From Brachionus koreanus (lineage: Eukaryota > Rotifera > Eurotatoria > Ploima > Brachionidae), in assembly GCA_016987375.1 (NCBI GenBank), contig PJRA01000453.1, forward strand, positions 1,155,854 through 1,219,853: a stretch of 64,000 bases of DNA, written 5' to 3'. The notes under the pieces were generated by a model that had not been told where the DNA came from, ran no database searches, and saw nothing but the letters and a program-made list of their open reading frames with translations. Every line of letters starts with the position of its first letter. Position 1 is the first letter of the stretch. Made by a program: the position numbers and the translations under genes. Positions 34,201-45,500 of this stretch are shown here, piece after piece.

Positions 34201-37200
34201 AATAATTAATTGAAAATATTAATCAAATTTTATTTATTTTTTTTCTAATTTTTTTATTTAATAAAATATTAAATAATTTACTTGTTCGTTGTGTTTTGAA
34301 AGTAATACATAGAAATCATCAGGAGTAAATGTTTGCTTTTCGATTGTTTTCTCTATTTTTAGTTTTATGGTAGATTCGACCATTTGACAGTATTCTTTGT
34401 ACGTATTTGAATATGAAGTGACACTAGTCAAACTAGTGGTTACACTTTTCATTATTTCGGCCACAATATCTTGGTACTCTTCGTCTTCGCCGAATAAAAA
34501 CTCCACTTCGGGCCATGGCGAGCTAATTTGATCTTCAAAATTCAAGCTCAGTCTCATTTCACGCTCTACACGAGTCAACTCATAAATTGGCACCTGATAG
34601 AATAGCTCGAATTGTGGCTCGTGCAGCAAAGTTTGTATTTTACCAGCTGTTTCTTCGTACTTTGATATTAAGTCTTTGAAAAAATTTTTAAATTCTGATT
34701 GATCGGGGCTTAGTGACACGTATACTGATAAAAATTTTTTTCCCATTCGACTTAATTGTTCATTATCGAATCTATTCGAGTTGGCTTTTTAAATAAACAA
34801 AAATTAATACTTAAAATCTAATAATTACAATTGATTTGAATGAAATTGATTTTCTATTTTTAAATTTTTATTTTTAAAATTAATAATAGATCTTTTGTTT
34901 GAACATATGAGCATCAACCCAGGTTTGAAAAGAAAAGAACTGAGGGCAATGTAGTTGAAGGAATGTTGGGTATATACCAAAGGAGATGTAAGAAAACATG
35001 CTTAATTCTGTCTCTCTATATCATGCTTACTGAATTTTTTATAGAAAACACCTGATCTTAATTCTACTGATCTTAATCCTTGTGATTATTATTATTGGAA
35101 TGCCGTAGTTACGAGGATGAAATGCTCAAAATACACTGATATTGAGACTTTTAGAGATGAAATAAAAAAATCAATTAAAAATGTTCCAATTAGTGAAATA
35201 AAGACAGGCATTGTGAATTTTGGAACAAAAAACAAAAACAAAAATTTTAAATTAGAATAACTTTTTTTCTAAAGGTTTAAAAATCATTCTGCAAAATGTA
35301 TCAGCTGATACAAGGCTTGTATCACCCAAATTTAGTCTGTGTAAAAATTCTGCAATGGTGCAAAAAGTATATGAATTAAAAAATTATTAAAATTAAATTG
35401 CACAGTTTTTACACAGACTTAATTTGGGTGATACAAGTCTTACGATTTTTAGACCTTAAGAAAAAAAATTATTCTAATTTTAAATTTTTGTTTTTGTTTT
35501 TTGTTCCAAAATTCACAACGCCATAAAGACAATATTTAACTCATTCACGGCAAGAGTTAGAAAAGTAGAACAGGCTGAAGGAAAGTATTGTCTTTAGTTT
35601 TTTAACAAAACAATAAACGTAAAATTAATTCTTCATGATTATTTAGCTTTTTTAAACTAATAAATTTAATTAATTGACCATACATAAATTTAATAGCACA
35701 TTTTAAAGCTTGTTATTCTAGCTTTCTTAAAAAGCTATATATATTTTTATGTATTTTTTGAACTTGATAGATTTTTTAAAATTCTCTATAAGATGATATA
35801 TAAAACTTAATTTTCTAGAATGAATTGTTCCGGAGACATTTTTACGAAAAGGTCTTAAGTAATGTCATTGGCCTAATTCAAAAAACTAACAACATTCAAA
35901 TAAAATAAGAATTAATGTTTTTACATTAGAGGGTAAGTAACATTCGTATAAAATTTCATAGTCTTTTTTATTTTAAAAAAACGGTCATTACTTTTTGAAC
36001 ACCCGTTATTTAAAAAAAAAAACAAAATACACAGTGCCCGATATTTCACCGTTCACTGAGTAAATGGTTGGCGATCGGCCTTATCTTAGAATCAATAAAT
36101 AAGTAAATAAATCTTTTGTTTTCAGACAGAAAAAAAAATCAAATCAGCATACCAATAATTTCATCATCATCATCTTCTTCATCATCTGAATCCTGGTAGT
36201 TATCACTTTTTTTAACATTTAGCAAAAGATCAGTGGTAAAAATCGGCTCATAAATTTTCTCAATCGACTCTCGGGTTTTTATTTCTTCCATTAACTAATT
36301 ATCAAAATAAAAAAATAAATTTTTTTTCAATAAATTTTAATTTCTATTACTTTATCAATATCTTTTTGAGTTTTGATATTTTGAACACTAACAGAATCAA
36401 TTTTGTCATTTTTTATCAATTGAAAGTCATATTCAAAGCTTTCATAAGAGTCGCTCATATCTGTAGTGCTAATCATGCTTCGTTTCGAAAAATCCTTGGA
36501 TATGGGTGAGTCGAGATTTTTTTTGTAGCCAACCGATTTAATCACATGGTCATTCAAAAGACGAACTGATGTTTTTACTACTCTATGCAACAATTCTTGA
36601 ATTAAATAGTCGACCATTCTCAAAAATTGACAAATTCTCTGTAAAATGTATCTCCATTCATTTCGAACTGCATAACAAGGACCTTTGCCTCTTTTGGGTG
36701 CTTGAATCAAAGAAGTGTCTCTTAACTTGGTTGTTTTTGTTTGTCTATGCTTTAGATAATTATCAATAAAAGTTTCTTCATGTGTAAAATTATCACAGTC
36801 AAAAAAAGCATCGAAATCAATTCCTTCCAATTGACCCACAGTCATACAAGAAACATAGACCAAATTAATCACTTCTTGCTGAATTGATTTTAGCTTATTA
36901 AATGCTTGGTCTATTTGTTCGTGTTGAATTCGACTAAAGTCCTCAAGTGAATGGGTTGAGTTGGGATCGATTTTAAGCATTAGAATGGCGTATTCTCCTT
37001 CGCCAAGTCCAGTTTTGCTGCCAGACGCACGCTCACACAAATTTCGAACATGCAGCAATGTCTTTTGAAAGACTTCGTTAGCTGTGAAAAGTCTTCGACT
37101 TAAAAATTCCCTTTTAAAAATAAAAAATTTTGTTTAAATGTTTGAATATTTTTTTTTGCTTAAATCTTTAATCGTACTTTGATCGTGTTTTTTTGTATCC

Positions 37201-38325
37201 TCTTATTGTTGATCGCCAAGTACCAAAATTTTTCCAAACTCTAAACATTCTAAATATTTTTATTTTTCTGAGCATATCGAACAGTCTTTTTTCCCAAATC
37301 CATTTCATTGAATTACGCGCATCAATTTCATTTGATCTTTTGTCAATCTTTAACAAAAAATATTTAATTTTTCTTTTTGTGGTCTAAACTTTGAGTCAAA
37401 ATTACTCTCGTAACACATGATGCGGTAATCAAGTAATAAACATTAAAGTTTTCCACTTGTTCATATTTGATTATTTTTAGATTGTATGGCGAGTACACGA
37501 TATTATTAATAATATCACTAAGACAAACAGCTATCACATATTCTCCATTGTCATTGAGGGTTTTTTTCATTTCTGTATCGACTCTGTCCACATAGTCAGT
37601 CAACGCCTGTTTGGCGCCTTCACCATGGATTGGTAATTTTGTGTTCCAGCCAAATTTTTTTCGCTGTCTCAAAATATGACCTATTGGATCCTTTTTATCT
37701 AATATTTTTATTTATTTTTTCAAAAATAACAATTAAAAATATTCAAATTTAAATTATACCAATTTTTTTCTCTTTATTTTGAAGATCTTCCCATAAAACA
37801 ATAGTGTTTTTTTTAGGCGTCTAATATAAATAAATAAAATTTTATTTTTAAATTTTCTAGTAATTTCTGGCTTACAGTTATTCTCTCAGTCAATAAACCC
37901 AAATTTGTCTCATTTGAGTGTCTTACTTGTTTAGACTCTTCTCTAACTAAAAATTAATTTAAAAAAATAAATTGATACAAATATAATTTAATAATTTTAC
38001 GAATTTGATCAATATCAACCACAAAATGACTTATTTTATTTCGATATTGATCGACGCTTTCTAGTTTAAAATTTAATTTAGATGACTCAGTCGATTCGGA
38101 TAGTGGAACAAGTTCTCTCTTGGTTTTTTCATAATCCGGACCGGTTGTTGAAGTTTTAAGAATTTTTATAAAATTTTTATCACTGGAATTTAAGGCAGGA
38201 CGATATGCCTGACTAGTTGAACCAAAATCTTGGCATGCTAAATAATTTTGATTTACTTGGTCAATGGCTTTTTTGACATTTAGTTTGTGATGGCTTTTAA
38301 TCGGTGGCAGGACTGGTGTTGACAT
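19250..38325 (-). CDS. DNAH6: Axonemal inner-arm dynein heavy chain, DNAH6 type, complete, about 23 exons
   Basis: AAA+ motor heavy chain of ciliary inner dynein arms. Main exon blocks 5' to 3': 38325-38001, 37946-37876, 37820-37760, from 37698, then exons down to 36153, 34784-34283, about 34153-33050, 32382-32190, about 32132-31930, 31873-31631, 31585-29877, 29731-29591, 29335-28607, about 28541-27640, 27284-26235, about 26175-26020, about 25960-25782, 25618-22422, 21094-20371, about 20315-19517, 19453-19250. Tail and linker contain LEKGLPHNELVPKLK and PNALRAATAPGL. AAA1 has GPAGTGKTET and CFDEFNRID; AAA2 GPPGGGKT and ILDGPVD; AAA3 GSSGIGKT; AAA4 GIDGTGKST. A coiled-coil stalk with MTBD and the C-terminal YKCPVYRNS domain are present. 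The tail text WKNFGTWRSTIRG and overall alignment favour DNAH6 over DNAH3/7/12. All four P-loops are intact, so it is probably functional. Oddities: a 47-codon extra exon in AAA2, a degenerate AAA3 loop, and tRNA genes in introns. Confidence 0.92.
21095..22421 (-). other. Long dynein intron (1.3 kb), nothing recognised
   Basis: Splits the motor between ...NTIVNN and FTRAGGEIDKHF; donor GTAATT at 22421 and acceptor AATAG before 21094 keep phase. Contents are AT-rich with short repeated phrases resembling TTAGTTCACTTTTTTT on both strands (for example near 21400 and 21990), but no gene, RNA or complete transposon was recognised. Confidence 0.55.
27478..27596 (+). tRNA. tRNA-Ser (AGA) with 37-nt intron, copy 1
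   Basis: Acceptor stem GCAGTGA/TCACTGC with discriminator G, D-arm GCC-GAGTGGTTAA-GGC, and anticodon stem TCTGA/TCAGA around loop CT-AGA-A-A. The intron lies after the base 3' to the anticodon. A long variable arm (TGGGATTTTCCC) typical of serine tRNA is followed by a T-arm with GGTTCAAATCC (B box). It is nested antisense in a dynein intron. A T8 run follows 2 nt after the end. Confidence 0.95.
27599..27606 (+). terminator. RNA polymerase III terminator of tRNA-Ser copy 1
   Basis: Eight consecutive T starting 3 nt after the mature tRNA end, the standard Pol III stop signal. Confidence 0.8.
29386..29504 (+). tRNA. tRNA-Ser (AGA) with 37-nt intron, copy 2
   Basis: Identical to copy 1 across all mature positions. 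The only difference in 119 nt is one intron base (CCATATAG instead of CCATTTAG). It lies antisense in the dynein intron between the 47-codon exon and the AAA2 NPKSI exon. Flanking sequence beyond the T-run is unlike copy 1. Confidence 0.95.
29507..29518 (+). terminator. RNA polymerase III terminator of tRNA-Ser copy 2
   Basis: A run of twelve T starting 3 nt after the mature tRNA end. Confidence 0.8.
32383..33049 (-). other. Dynein intron (0.67 kb), nothing recognised
   Basis: Lies between ...LLETDV and VLQHREKISD; GTAAGT donor, TTGCAAG acceptor. Purine-rich on the plus strand with no ORF, RNA or repeat that I can support. Confidence 0.55.
35044..35597 (+). pseudogene. Mariner-type transposase, C-terminal remnant, interrupted by a foldback element
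   Basis: The plus-strand frame reads PDLNSTDLNPCDYYYWNAVV, matching the DLNPxDYxxW block that carries the last catalytic Asp of mariner-type (DDxD) transposases. It continues with a helix (YTDIETFRDEIKKSIKNV) and, beyond the insertion, a short basic C-terminus ending at a TAG at 35597. The N-terminal DNA-binding and first two catalytic positions are absent, so this is a 5'-truncated dead copy. The reading frame is open on both sides of the 316-bp insertion and resumes in phase if insertion plus one target duplication is ignored. It is antisense in a dynein intron. Confidence 0.75.
35207..35522. mobile_element. Foldback/MITE element with long inverted repeats and 9-bp target duplication
   Basis: The termini are GGCATTGTGAATTTTGG (left) and, as reverse complement, GGCGTTGTGAATTTTGG (right). 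Similarity between arms continues for over 100 nt each, with a shared block containing CTTGTATCACCCAAATT. The element is flanked on both sides by ATAAAGACA (35198-35206 and 35523-35531), a perfect 9-bp duplication. No coding capacity. The 9-bp duplication suits Mutator-like or related superfamilies, but no autonomous partner is visible here. Confidence 0.85.
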
Positions 38326-39782
38326 AGTTATTGATACATTTAGATTAGTCTAAAATTTTGTTTATATTTTATAAATTATACTAATTAGAGATTTTTTTTC
38401 AAGTTAATGCTTCGATTCAATTGCGAGTAGTTATGGTAACTACTTTGAAAATGAATAAATGGTAAAATAAAGGTGTAAAAATTTTGTAAACAATTGAAGA
38501 ATCAAATATAATTGAGCTTTTTTATTAGCTTAAACAAAATTTTTTATATTTTTAAATGAAAAAAATTTTTTTTCTAATATTTTAGCTCATTTTAAATTGC
38601 TAAGAACATTTAATTCTCATAGATTAATTAATCAATAATTTAGATAATTTTAGATATTTTTTATTTTATTTTTGAAAAAAATTTAAATTTAAATCTCGAA
38701 AGAACATTTTTTTCATGAACGTTTTTTGTAGAATAAAAAAGTTTTTTTTAATCAAATTAGCATAAAATCAAGTTTTGTTTTTTATTCAACTATTTGGAAA
38801 TAAGATAAAAATTTCATTTATCATGTAAATAAACGATCGTTAAGATTTTGTATTGTTTTTAATCTAAATATGATTTTAAAAAAATACTAATTTTTGTAAA
38901 TATAAATACATGAATTTTTTCAAGTTAAAAAACCTTTTGGTTTATATTTGACAAATGTTAAAAAATTTGAAAATATTTTGAACTTTAATTTTCAGCTTTT
39001 CAATTAAATTATATAATAAAGATAAAAAAAATTCAAGCAAATAATTACTTACTAAAATTCTAATTTTTCTTAATTAAATACTTTGTAAAAAATTCAAAAA
39101 AATACACAAAATTAAACATATTTGGAAAGGTAAAAATTTTCAATCATAATTTATCTTTTTCAATTTTGATCGAAAAATTTTAAATGCGTAATTAAATTTT
39201 GTTGTAGATTTTTAAATTTTTGTAAAATTTTTATCTTTTCAAATCTTTATTTTTGAACGATTGAAAAAAGGTTGTAATTTCCAAAAAATGCATTCAAATT
39301 TAATTACGCATTTAAGATTTTTTGATCAAGTTTTAAAAATGAAATTTGATATTTCACAAAAATTGACCAAGTTGAAATTCAAATTTAAAAACATAAATTT
39401 TAGAAATTAAATTTAATTTATTTTAGTCTAAAAATATTTTTATTTTGTGAAAAACAAAGTCTTTTTGAGATGAATTTTGTTTTTTCGTGGCACGATTTCT
39501 TTATCATTTTTATATGTAAATCCAAAGCAAACAAAATTAACCATGTATTTAAATTTTCTCGAATCAATACCATAATTAGGCAATACTTTGAAAAAGAGAC
39601 TTCAATGCTTTTTATTTTTCAACAATGATAAAACTTGAAAGATAGTAAATTTGAATTAAAAACTAAAATTATTATGATAAGCTGATATGCAAAGCAAAAA
39701 AATTTTTTTTATAACTTTAGTGATAAATATTCAAATAAACTAAAATAAAATAGGAGAAAAAAACACAACTTTTTTGAGTGAA
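38326..39782. other. Divergent spacer between DNAH6 and the LIMPETin locus
   Basis: AT-rich upstream region of two divergently transcribed genes. It contains the inverted-repeat element at 39129-39368. No TATA box or other gene was recognised with confidence. Confidence 0.55.
39129..39368. mobile_element. MITE-like inverted-repeat element, copy 1 of a second family
   Basis: The left arm begins GGTAAAAATTTTC and the right arm, reverse complemented, GGTCAATTTTTGTG. The inner arms are nearly perfect around AAATGCGTAATTAAATTT (about 39178-39200 and, inverted, 39296-39316). The arms carry a TTTTGATC motif also present in the element at 60294-60525. No ORF; target duplication not clear. Confidence 0.65.
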
Positions 39783-40371
39783 ATGGAAAATTATGACTGG
39801 ATACCACCGTGTTTAAATGAACTAGAGGTGGCGGAATTTTTTTCACATTTTTCTCAAGATCAAATACCAGTTAATCATATTGGAGTAATCAATCGTAAAA
39901 AGAATCTATTTAGACAAATACCAAAATCAGATTTAGCAGTTGAATTTAATCGTTTTTTAACAAATGACAAGGCTAAAAAAATCTACAAAGATTTTCTAAG
40001 TAATAAATGTCTGTTTGCTTTTGATGTTGCTTTATGCATGAAAAATTCTCTAAAAAATTTAGTAATATATTTTAAAAAATTTGTTAAATTTAAAAAACTA
40101 AATATTCAAATAATTGTTTTAATCAAAAAAAAAAAAGAAATGCAACAAATGTAATAATTTGATTCTAACGGGCACTGTTTATGTCCAAGCAACGGATCCT
40201 AATAACATCTTGTGCAAATATGAAAATTTTGCCTTTCATCCAAACTGTTTTAAATGCTCTAGTTGTGAACAATTTTTGGCCGATTTGGCCTATTGCATGC
40301 ACAATAGTAAACCATATTGTGTAAGACATTATGGAAATTTGTTCAGACCTCGATGCGGCATTTGTGACGAG
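39783..40371 (+). CDS. LIMPETin 5' unit: PET domain and LIM1 (long isoform)
   Basis: The first ATG in frame gives MENYDWIPPCLNELEVAEFF, the hallmark start of a PET domain, continuing to about FLTNDKAKKIYKDFLS near 40000. A second exon from about 40138 to 40371 encodes LIM1 (CNKCNNLILTGTVYV ... HPNCFKCSSC ... YCVRHYGNLF) and the first zinc pair of LIM2 (RCGICDE). It then ends at a GAG|GTATGT donor in phase 0. The next in-phase acceptor giving a proper LIM2 is at 48752, 8.4 kb away (CGICDE + LIYNDQ). The PET-to-LIM1 splice site itself is uncertain because donors in the correct phase are weak. PET-LIM proteins act at actin structures, muscle attachments and in the nucleus. Confidence 0.8.
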
Positions 40372-41087
40372 GTATGTGACTCTTTCTGTTTATTAAAGAT
40401 ATTTTGTTTTTTATAAAAAATAAGCTTTTATTAGAAAAAAACTCTTGCTGATTCATAAAGTCTTAAAAATAATTTAATCTTAAGTTTTATAAATTTCTAA
40501 ACCCTTTACACTAATTTTGGGCTATAAATGAGCGTGATAAAAAGGATTCCTGGTAAACAAATCCGATTTTATTTAATAGTAATTGATCGAGCAAATATGC
40601 TTCAAATAATTGCATGATTTAAAAAGTAAATAAAAACATTAGATTTTGTTTTTTTAACTTTAAAAAAATATATAAACTTCGTACTAAATAGTTATGTAAC
40701 AATTTGTCCCAATGCAATCTTAATTTTTTGAAAAAATATTTGTGACAATGCTAACTTTTTTTTACATATCGATTTAGCCAGCATGAAGGAAAAATTTCTA
40801 TTTTATCATATTAATAAGTTTTTTTTTTTGTTTCATTTTAAAGTAACATTTTGCAATTATTTCTTTGTAAATCGGTAAGTGTCTTTCTCTAAAACACCTG
40901 ATACAAAAGATTCTACAAAATTCAAGTTGTCCACAATAACAAATACTTGTACAATTTAGATCTCTTGACTCAATAAAAAATATTCTCTTAAGGAAGCTGA
41001 TTGCATAACTTGAATAAAAAATATTTTAGAAAGAAAAAGAAAAATTTTTATTCTATTTTTTTATTATTTGTTTGAAAAATTGAAAAA

Positions 41088-41522
41088 ATGGCTCACTCAA
41101 GATACTTTAGCTTTTATAATACGTCAGAGTCGAGATACGAGTCAAATAATCGCGCTACATACCGCAGCATGTCTCCAAGATACTCAAACATTGACTTGTA
41201 TCGCACTCCATCAACCACACTAGCTGACTACAGAAGCATTTTAAAAAATTCGAATTCATTTAACCATCATCCAAATAGGCATTTTTTCTACTCTCATGAC
41301 ACTGATCCGGATGGACTCATCCATTCCAAGTCTTCGTCAAACTTGAACCGTCAATCGGTAGAGATTCCTATTGAAAGAGTCTACTCGAGTAGACTTGATC
41401 GCGATTTGAACTCTCGATATAAAAGCAATAAATTTGCCAAATCGCCCATGTATAATTTGGATGTAGCAATTCAAACACCAGGCAGCGATATAAAAATATC
41501 ACGTAGATCAAAAAGCTTTGAG
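41088..41522 (+). CDS. Candidate alternative first exon of LIMPETin, 145 codons
   Basis: The open frame from ATG reads MAHSRYFSFYNTSESRYESN and is rich in Ser, Tyr, Arg and Asn with no known domain. It ends exactly on a codon at a consensus GAG|GTAAGA donor, the same phase as the PET-LIM1 unit, so it could be joined to the common LIM exon at 48752. Codon use is clearly more G+C-rich than the surrounding intron. It lacks an obvious acceptor upstream, which favours a first exon with its own promoter over an internal exon. Transcript evidence would be needed to confirm. Confidence 0.6.
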
Positions 41523-42272
41523 GTAAGAAATTTGTTTTTTAAAGAAAAAATAAAAGAAAAAGAATTTTTTTATTTTCTGTTTTGAGTTAATGCATTTGTG
41601 ATGTAGGTGTTCAAAAGCTTTTTCGCTTAAGAACACAATATTTTATCTTTTAATAATACCATAAATCAATAAGTATCGATTTACTTTATAAAGTAATCCT
41701 TTTAAATTAATTTAGAAGAAAATTTATTTGTTCAGGGATGTAGATTTTATATTTTTGATTTTTTTCCAAATATTTACAGTAATTTAATAAATCATGCAAT
41801 TATGAATGAATTACAATTGACTTGGGTCATAAATAATTTCTTTTTCAATTTAGTTCTTATGCAATTTTTTTTATTGTTATAGATAGTTTAAAGACAAGTT
41901 GATAGATGAGACTTTTTAAACCATAGAAAAAAAAATTCATAAAAAAACATTAAACCTTAGAAAGACAATATTTTAATTTGTTTTTTAAATGAAAAAAAAA
42001 ATTAATTTAGATCTATTTATTGCTAAAACGTACAACAAAAGGTAACAATTGAAATTTAATCATTTTGTGTTATGTTTTTGAGCATAAAAAATAACGACTG
42101 CATGTTCTTCTAACAAATAGAAAAAAAGTCTAATTTTATATATATGATTTTTGAAAATTTAAAAAATAAAAAACGAACACCTTAAAACAGATTGGAACAT
42201 AATTTCTGTTTAAAAATTTCTTAAGCTAATTTTTGAAAATAATTAATTGTGACATCTAAACCAACATTAGAA

Positions 42273-42503
42273 ATGTATACCCATTATTTGCCAGAGCGCG
42301 CAAGCGCATTGTCAAACAGATCTGCTTCTCGGTACAAATCACCAGGCTACACTTACTATGACGATCCAATAGATCACTATGTCGAGCGAATAAACCAAAG
42401 CTACTACGAAGTGACAAGGCCTCATTCAAGCAATGAACGAGCCAACCTTAAAATTCGCAAATATGGAGACTTTTACATGACCAGTCGAGCCAACTCAAAT
42501 GAT
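42273..42503 (+). CDS. Candidate alternative first exon of LIMPETin, 77 codons
   Basis: The frame opens with MYTHYLPERASALSNRSASR and ends in phase 0 at GAT|GTATAT. An AG at 42270 could be an acceptor, but joining the upstream phase-0 exons there would put the frame off and hit stops, so this is best read as another first coding exon. The composition (Ser/Tyr/Arg-rich, YYDDPIDHYVERINQSYYEV) resembles the 41088 exon. No known domain. Confidence 0.5.
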
Positions 42504-45500
42504 GTATATTTTTATTCTTTTCTCCTTTACTAGAACCATGCTTTTTTTTTTCTTACATAATTCAATAGCTTTTAGTCTTCTGTAATAATAACAATAATAA
42601 CTGAAACCTGAATTTTATGTCAATTGTTTAGGAATTTTTTTTTTTAGAAATATGTATAAATTCACCTATGAATTTATTTTTATTTTAATTTTTCAGCTTA
42701 TTCCATAAAGATTTTTTTTCAGTTATAACTAGAAGAAGAAAATTAAAGCAGCTTTTATTTTTTATTCTTATATTTCAAATGTCCAGTTTGACTTTAATTA
42801 TTAGAAATCTAGTTTACTGATCCCCTACAGACTTGGACAAGTAAACAAAAAATTCAAAATTTAGCGTCAGTAATTTAAATAAATTGGCTTTATACAGGAT
42901 TAACTTGGAGTTTAGATTAATCCGCTCTAATGAGTCCGCATCTTTTTATTTAGTTTTTAAATTAAAAAAGAATAAAGGGTCAAATTTTTACTCAAAAATG
43001 CTTTTTTATTGATTTTTTTAGTATTTTAAGAACAATATTAAGAAGCTAGAAAAAAAAATTTAAATTTCAAAATTTTTTCTTAATTAGTTAAATCATAATT
43101 TTAAAGCGTTGGATATTTTTCAAGTATCGTCTTTTGTAGTAAAGAAATAAATTTCAAGTATATTTTGTTTATGAAGACAAGTTTCTTTTTTTAAATAATT
43201 CTTTTATTTTAAATAACTCTTTTTCAAAAAAGCTCATTATTTATGTTCAATTTAGAAAATCATCAAAATCTATTCTTGAATTAATTTTATGTAGTACCAG
43301 TTTTTATAATTTTATTTTTTTGTGGAGGGGGGTTTCAGAACCTGAAATTATATAGGCAACAAAAAATTTAATCGAGAATGATCATAGTCAGTGTCAAGCA
43401 ATTGTGAGATTTGATCAACTAGGAAATTTTGTTTGATAAAATATTAACCAAAACATGTTGGAGATGAGAATTGAGATTTGTATTAAAAAAATAAAGATTT
43501 GTTTTTCCAAAATCGATTATTTAATATTTAAATAAAATTTAGTGTTTATTAAGACTTATTTAGCTGTGGAAATTAAGCAATTACATAACATTAATTTGTA
43601 TTGCTAGAGCAACTTCAATTTTTACTTTAGTAAGCTAAAATTATTGAAAAATCTTGTTTTATATATTCTTGAAAAAGTCATAGTTATTTAAAATTACGGT
43701 ATCAATTTAAATAAATTATTTGATTCTAATACTAATCAAATTTTTATTTTTTGCCTTTATTTTTGTTCCAAACGATTTAAAACATCATTTATTTGTTTTT
43801 CTTTAACTGAAAAAATTATGTTAAAAACAAAAAAAATTGAATACAAAATTTTTACATTTAGACTAGGAAACAATTTATCTAAAAAATACTCTTTTACTAA
43901 TTAGAGCAATTTTTAATTAAATTTTGGTTATGTAAGTATGAATGATCACTGTAAGATTTAATTAGACTATTCTCTAAATGGCTTTTTTTTCATAATCGGA
44001 TCACAAAATTTAATATGTATTAGTGATGCTTTACAAAAGAATGCCAAATTTTTTTTAGATTTTAATATTTTTGGCATTTTAAATTTGATTACTAAAATTT
44101 TTGGGGTTTAAGTCACGATCAAGTAATTAATTTATTGCCAAAATTTTTTTATTTAAAATAAAAAAAGGGCTCACAAAAAAAACAAAAAACAAATAAAGTA
44201 TAGCTTCTTGATACTTGCTTTAAGCTCAATTTACACCTTTATTACTTCATTACCATGTAGAAAGAAAAGAATAGCAATTTATGGTACTTTTTGCTTTCAG
44301 ATTTAATTATCTCAGGGTTATCAATAGTAATAATTTAATGAGCGTTTTTAATAAAAAGAGTTTAAAATTTTTAATTTTTAATTGATTTGCATTTTAAATA
44401 TGCTATTTAAGGCTTTTTATACTAGTTCAAATTTTTTTCAATTTTTCATGTGAACTATTAGGCTAATTTATCAAATGGTTGACTTTTTCTCATACACACT
44501 TGAATGATTCGATAGTATCCTTGTACAAGGTCATTAGATTAATTTGAAAATTACTTAAAGCATTTAAAGATAAGCCATGCGGTAGATGGATTAAATGATT
44601 ATTTTATTCACTTTAGGTCCTCGAGAGTATTGTTAATTTATCTAGATAAAAAAATCAAAGTTATAACTTCATAATACTTTTTAGTAAAAAATAACTTTTA
44701 GACATATGTATTTTGCAATAGTCAATCTAAATAGATTAAATAAATTGTATTAAAGCAGTATTAATTTAAAGTTTTGAGTGTAATTATGGTTTTGTGAATT
44801 TTAGTACAAAGAACAGAACAAAATGTTAAAAATTCTTGTAACTTTTTTCAAGATAAAGACAAAAAGCAAATTTTTTAAATGCAACATAGTAAAAACATTG
44901 TGTAAAAACTCTCCAAATATTTAAATTAGCATTGTTTAAATTTGTGCAAATTTGGCTGTAATGCATTTTTCAGAGAATTTGCACATCATTAACGAACTTT
45001 AAACATTGATCCAACATTAAATGTTGCACTTTGTTGCATTTAGAGAATTAGTAAAAGTCTTCAGATATTTTTTTGTTCTATTTTTTTTATTTTGTACCAA
45101 ATTTCGCAAAACCATTATTTATTAGATTGAGAGCGCAATTTTATCTATTATTCCAACAGATCTAAGACAAAAGTTTATTGATTCAGTGCATGTTTAAATT
45201 TTGTGAGGTTTGTGACAAATTAATGAGCATAAAAATAAGCTTGAAAGTTAGCACACATGTTTTTGAAATCATTCGAAGACGAAAAGAAAAAATGTAAAGC
45301 CTTAGAAACTATAAAGACATTCAATTGAATAAATAACGAAGACAAAAAAGTGAATGTGATATCTGATTTCTGTCAGTAAGATTTTATTATAGTAAAATTT
45401 TTTTATTTATTTTTTTCATATGACAAAAAGCACTTGTAATTTATTTTATTTGAGCGCAATTTTTTTTAAATATTTTCTATTAATAAATTTTTGATCAGAA

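Larger units (their letters stand above)
34785..36152 (-). other. Dynein intron (1.37 kb) carrying nested transposons
   Basis: Donor GTATGC at 36152, acceptor TTAAAAAG before 34784, phase preserved. It holds the mariner-type transposase remnant and the foldback element described separately. The rest is AT-rich unidentified sequence. Confidence 0.8.

Noticed and set aside
44779..45122. 9-bp target duplication around the element at 44788-45113
   Set aside because: Flanks TGTAATTAT and ATTATTTAT agree only in part; similarity is within chance in this AT-rich DNA.
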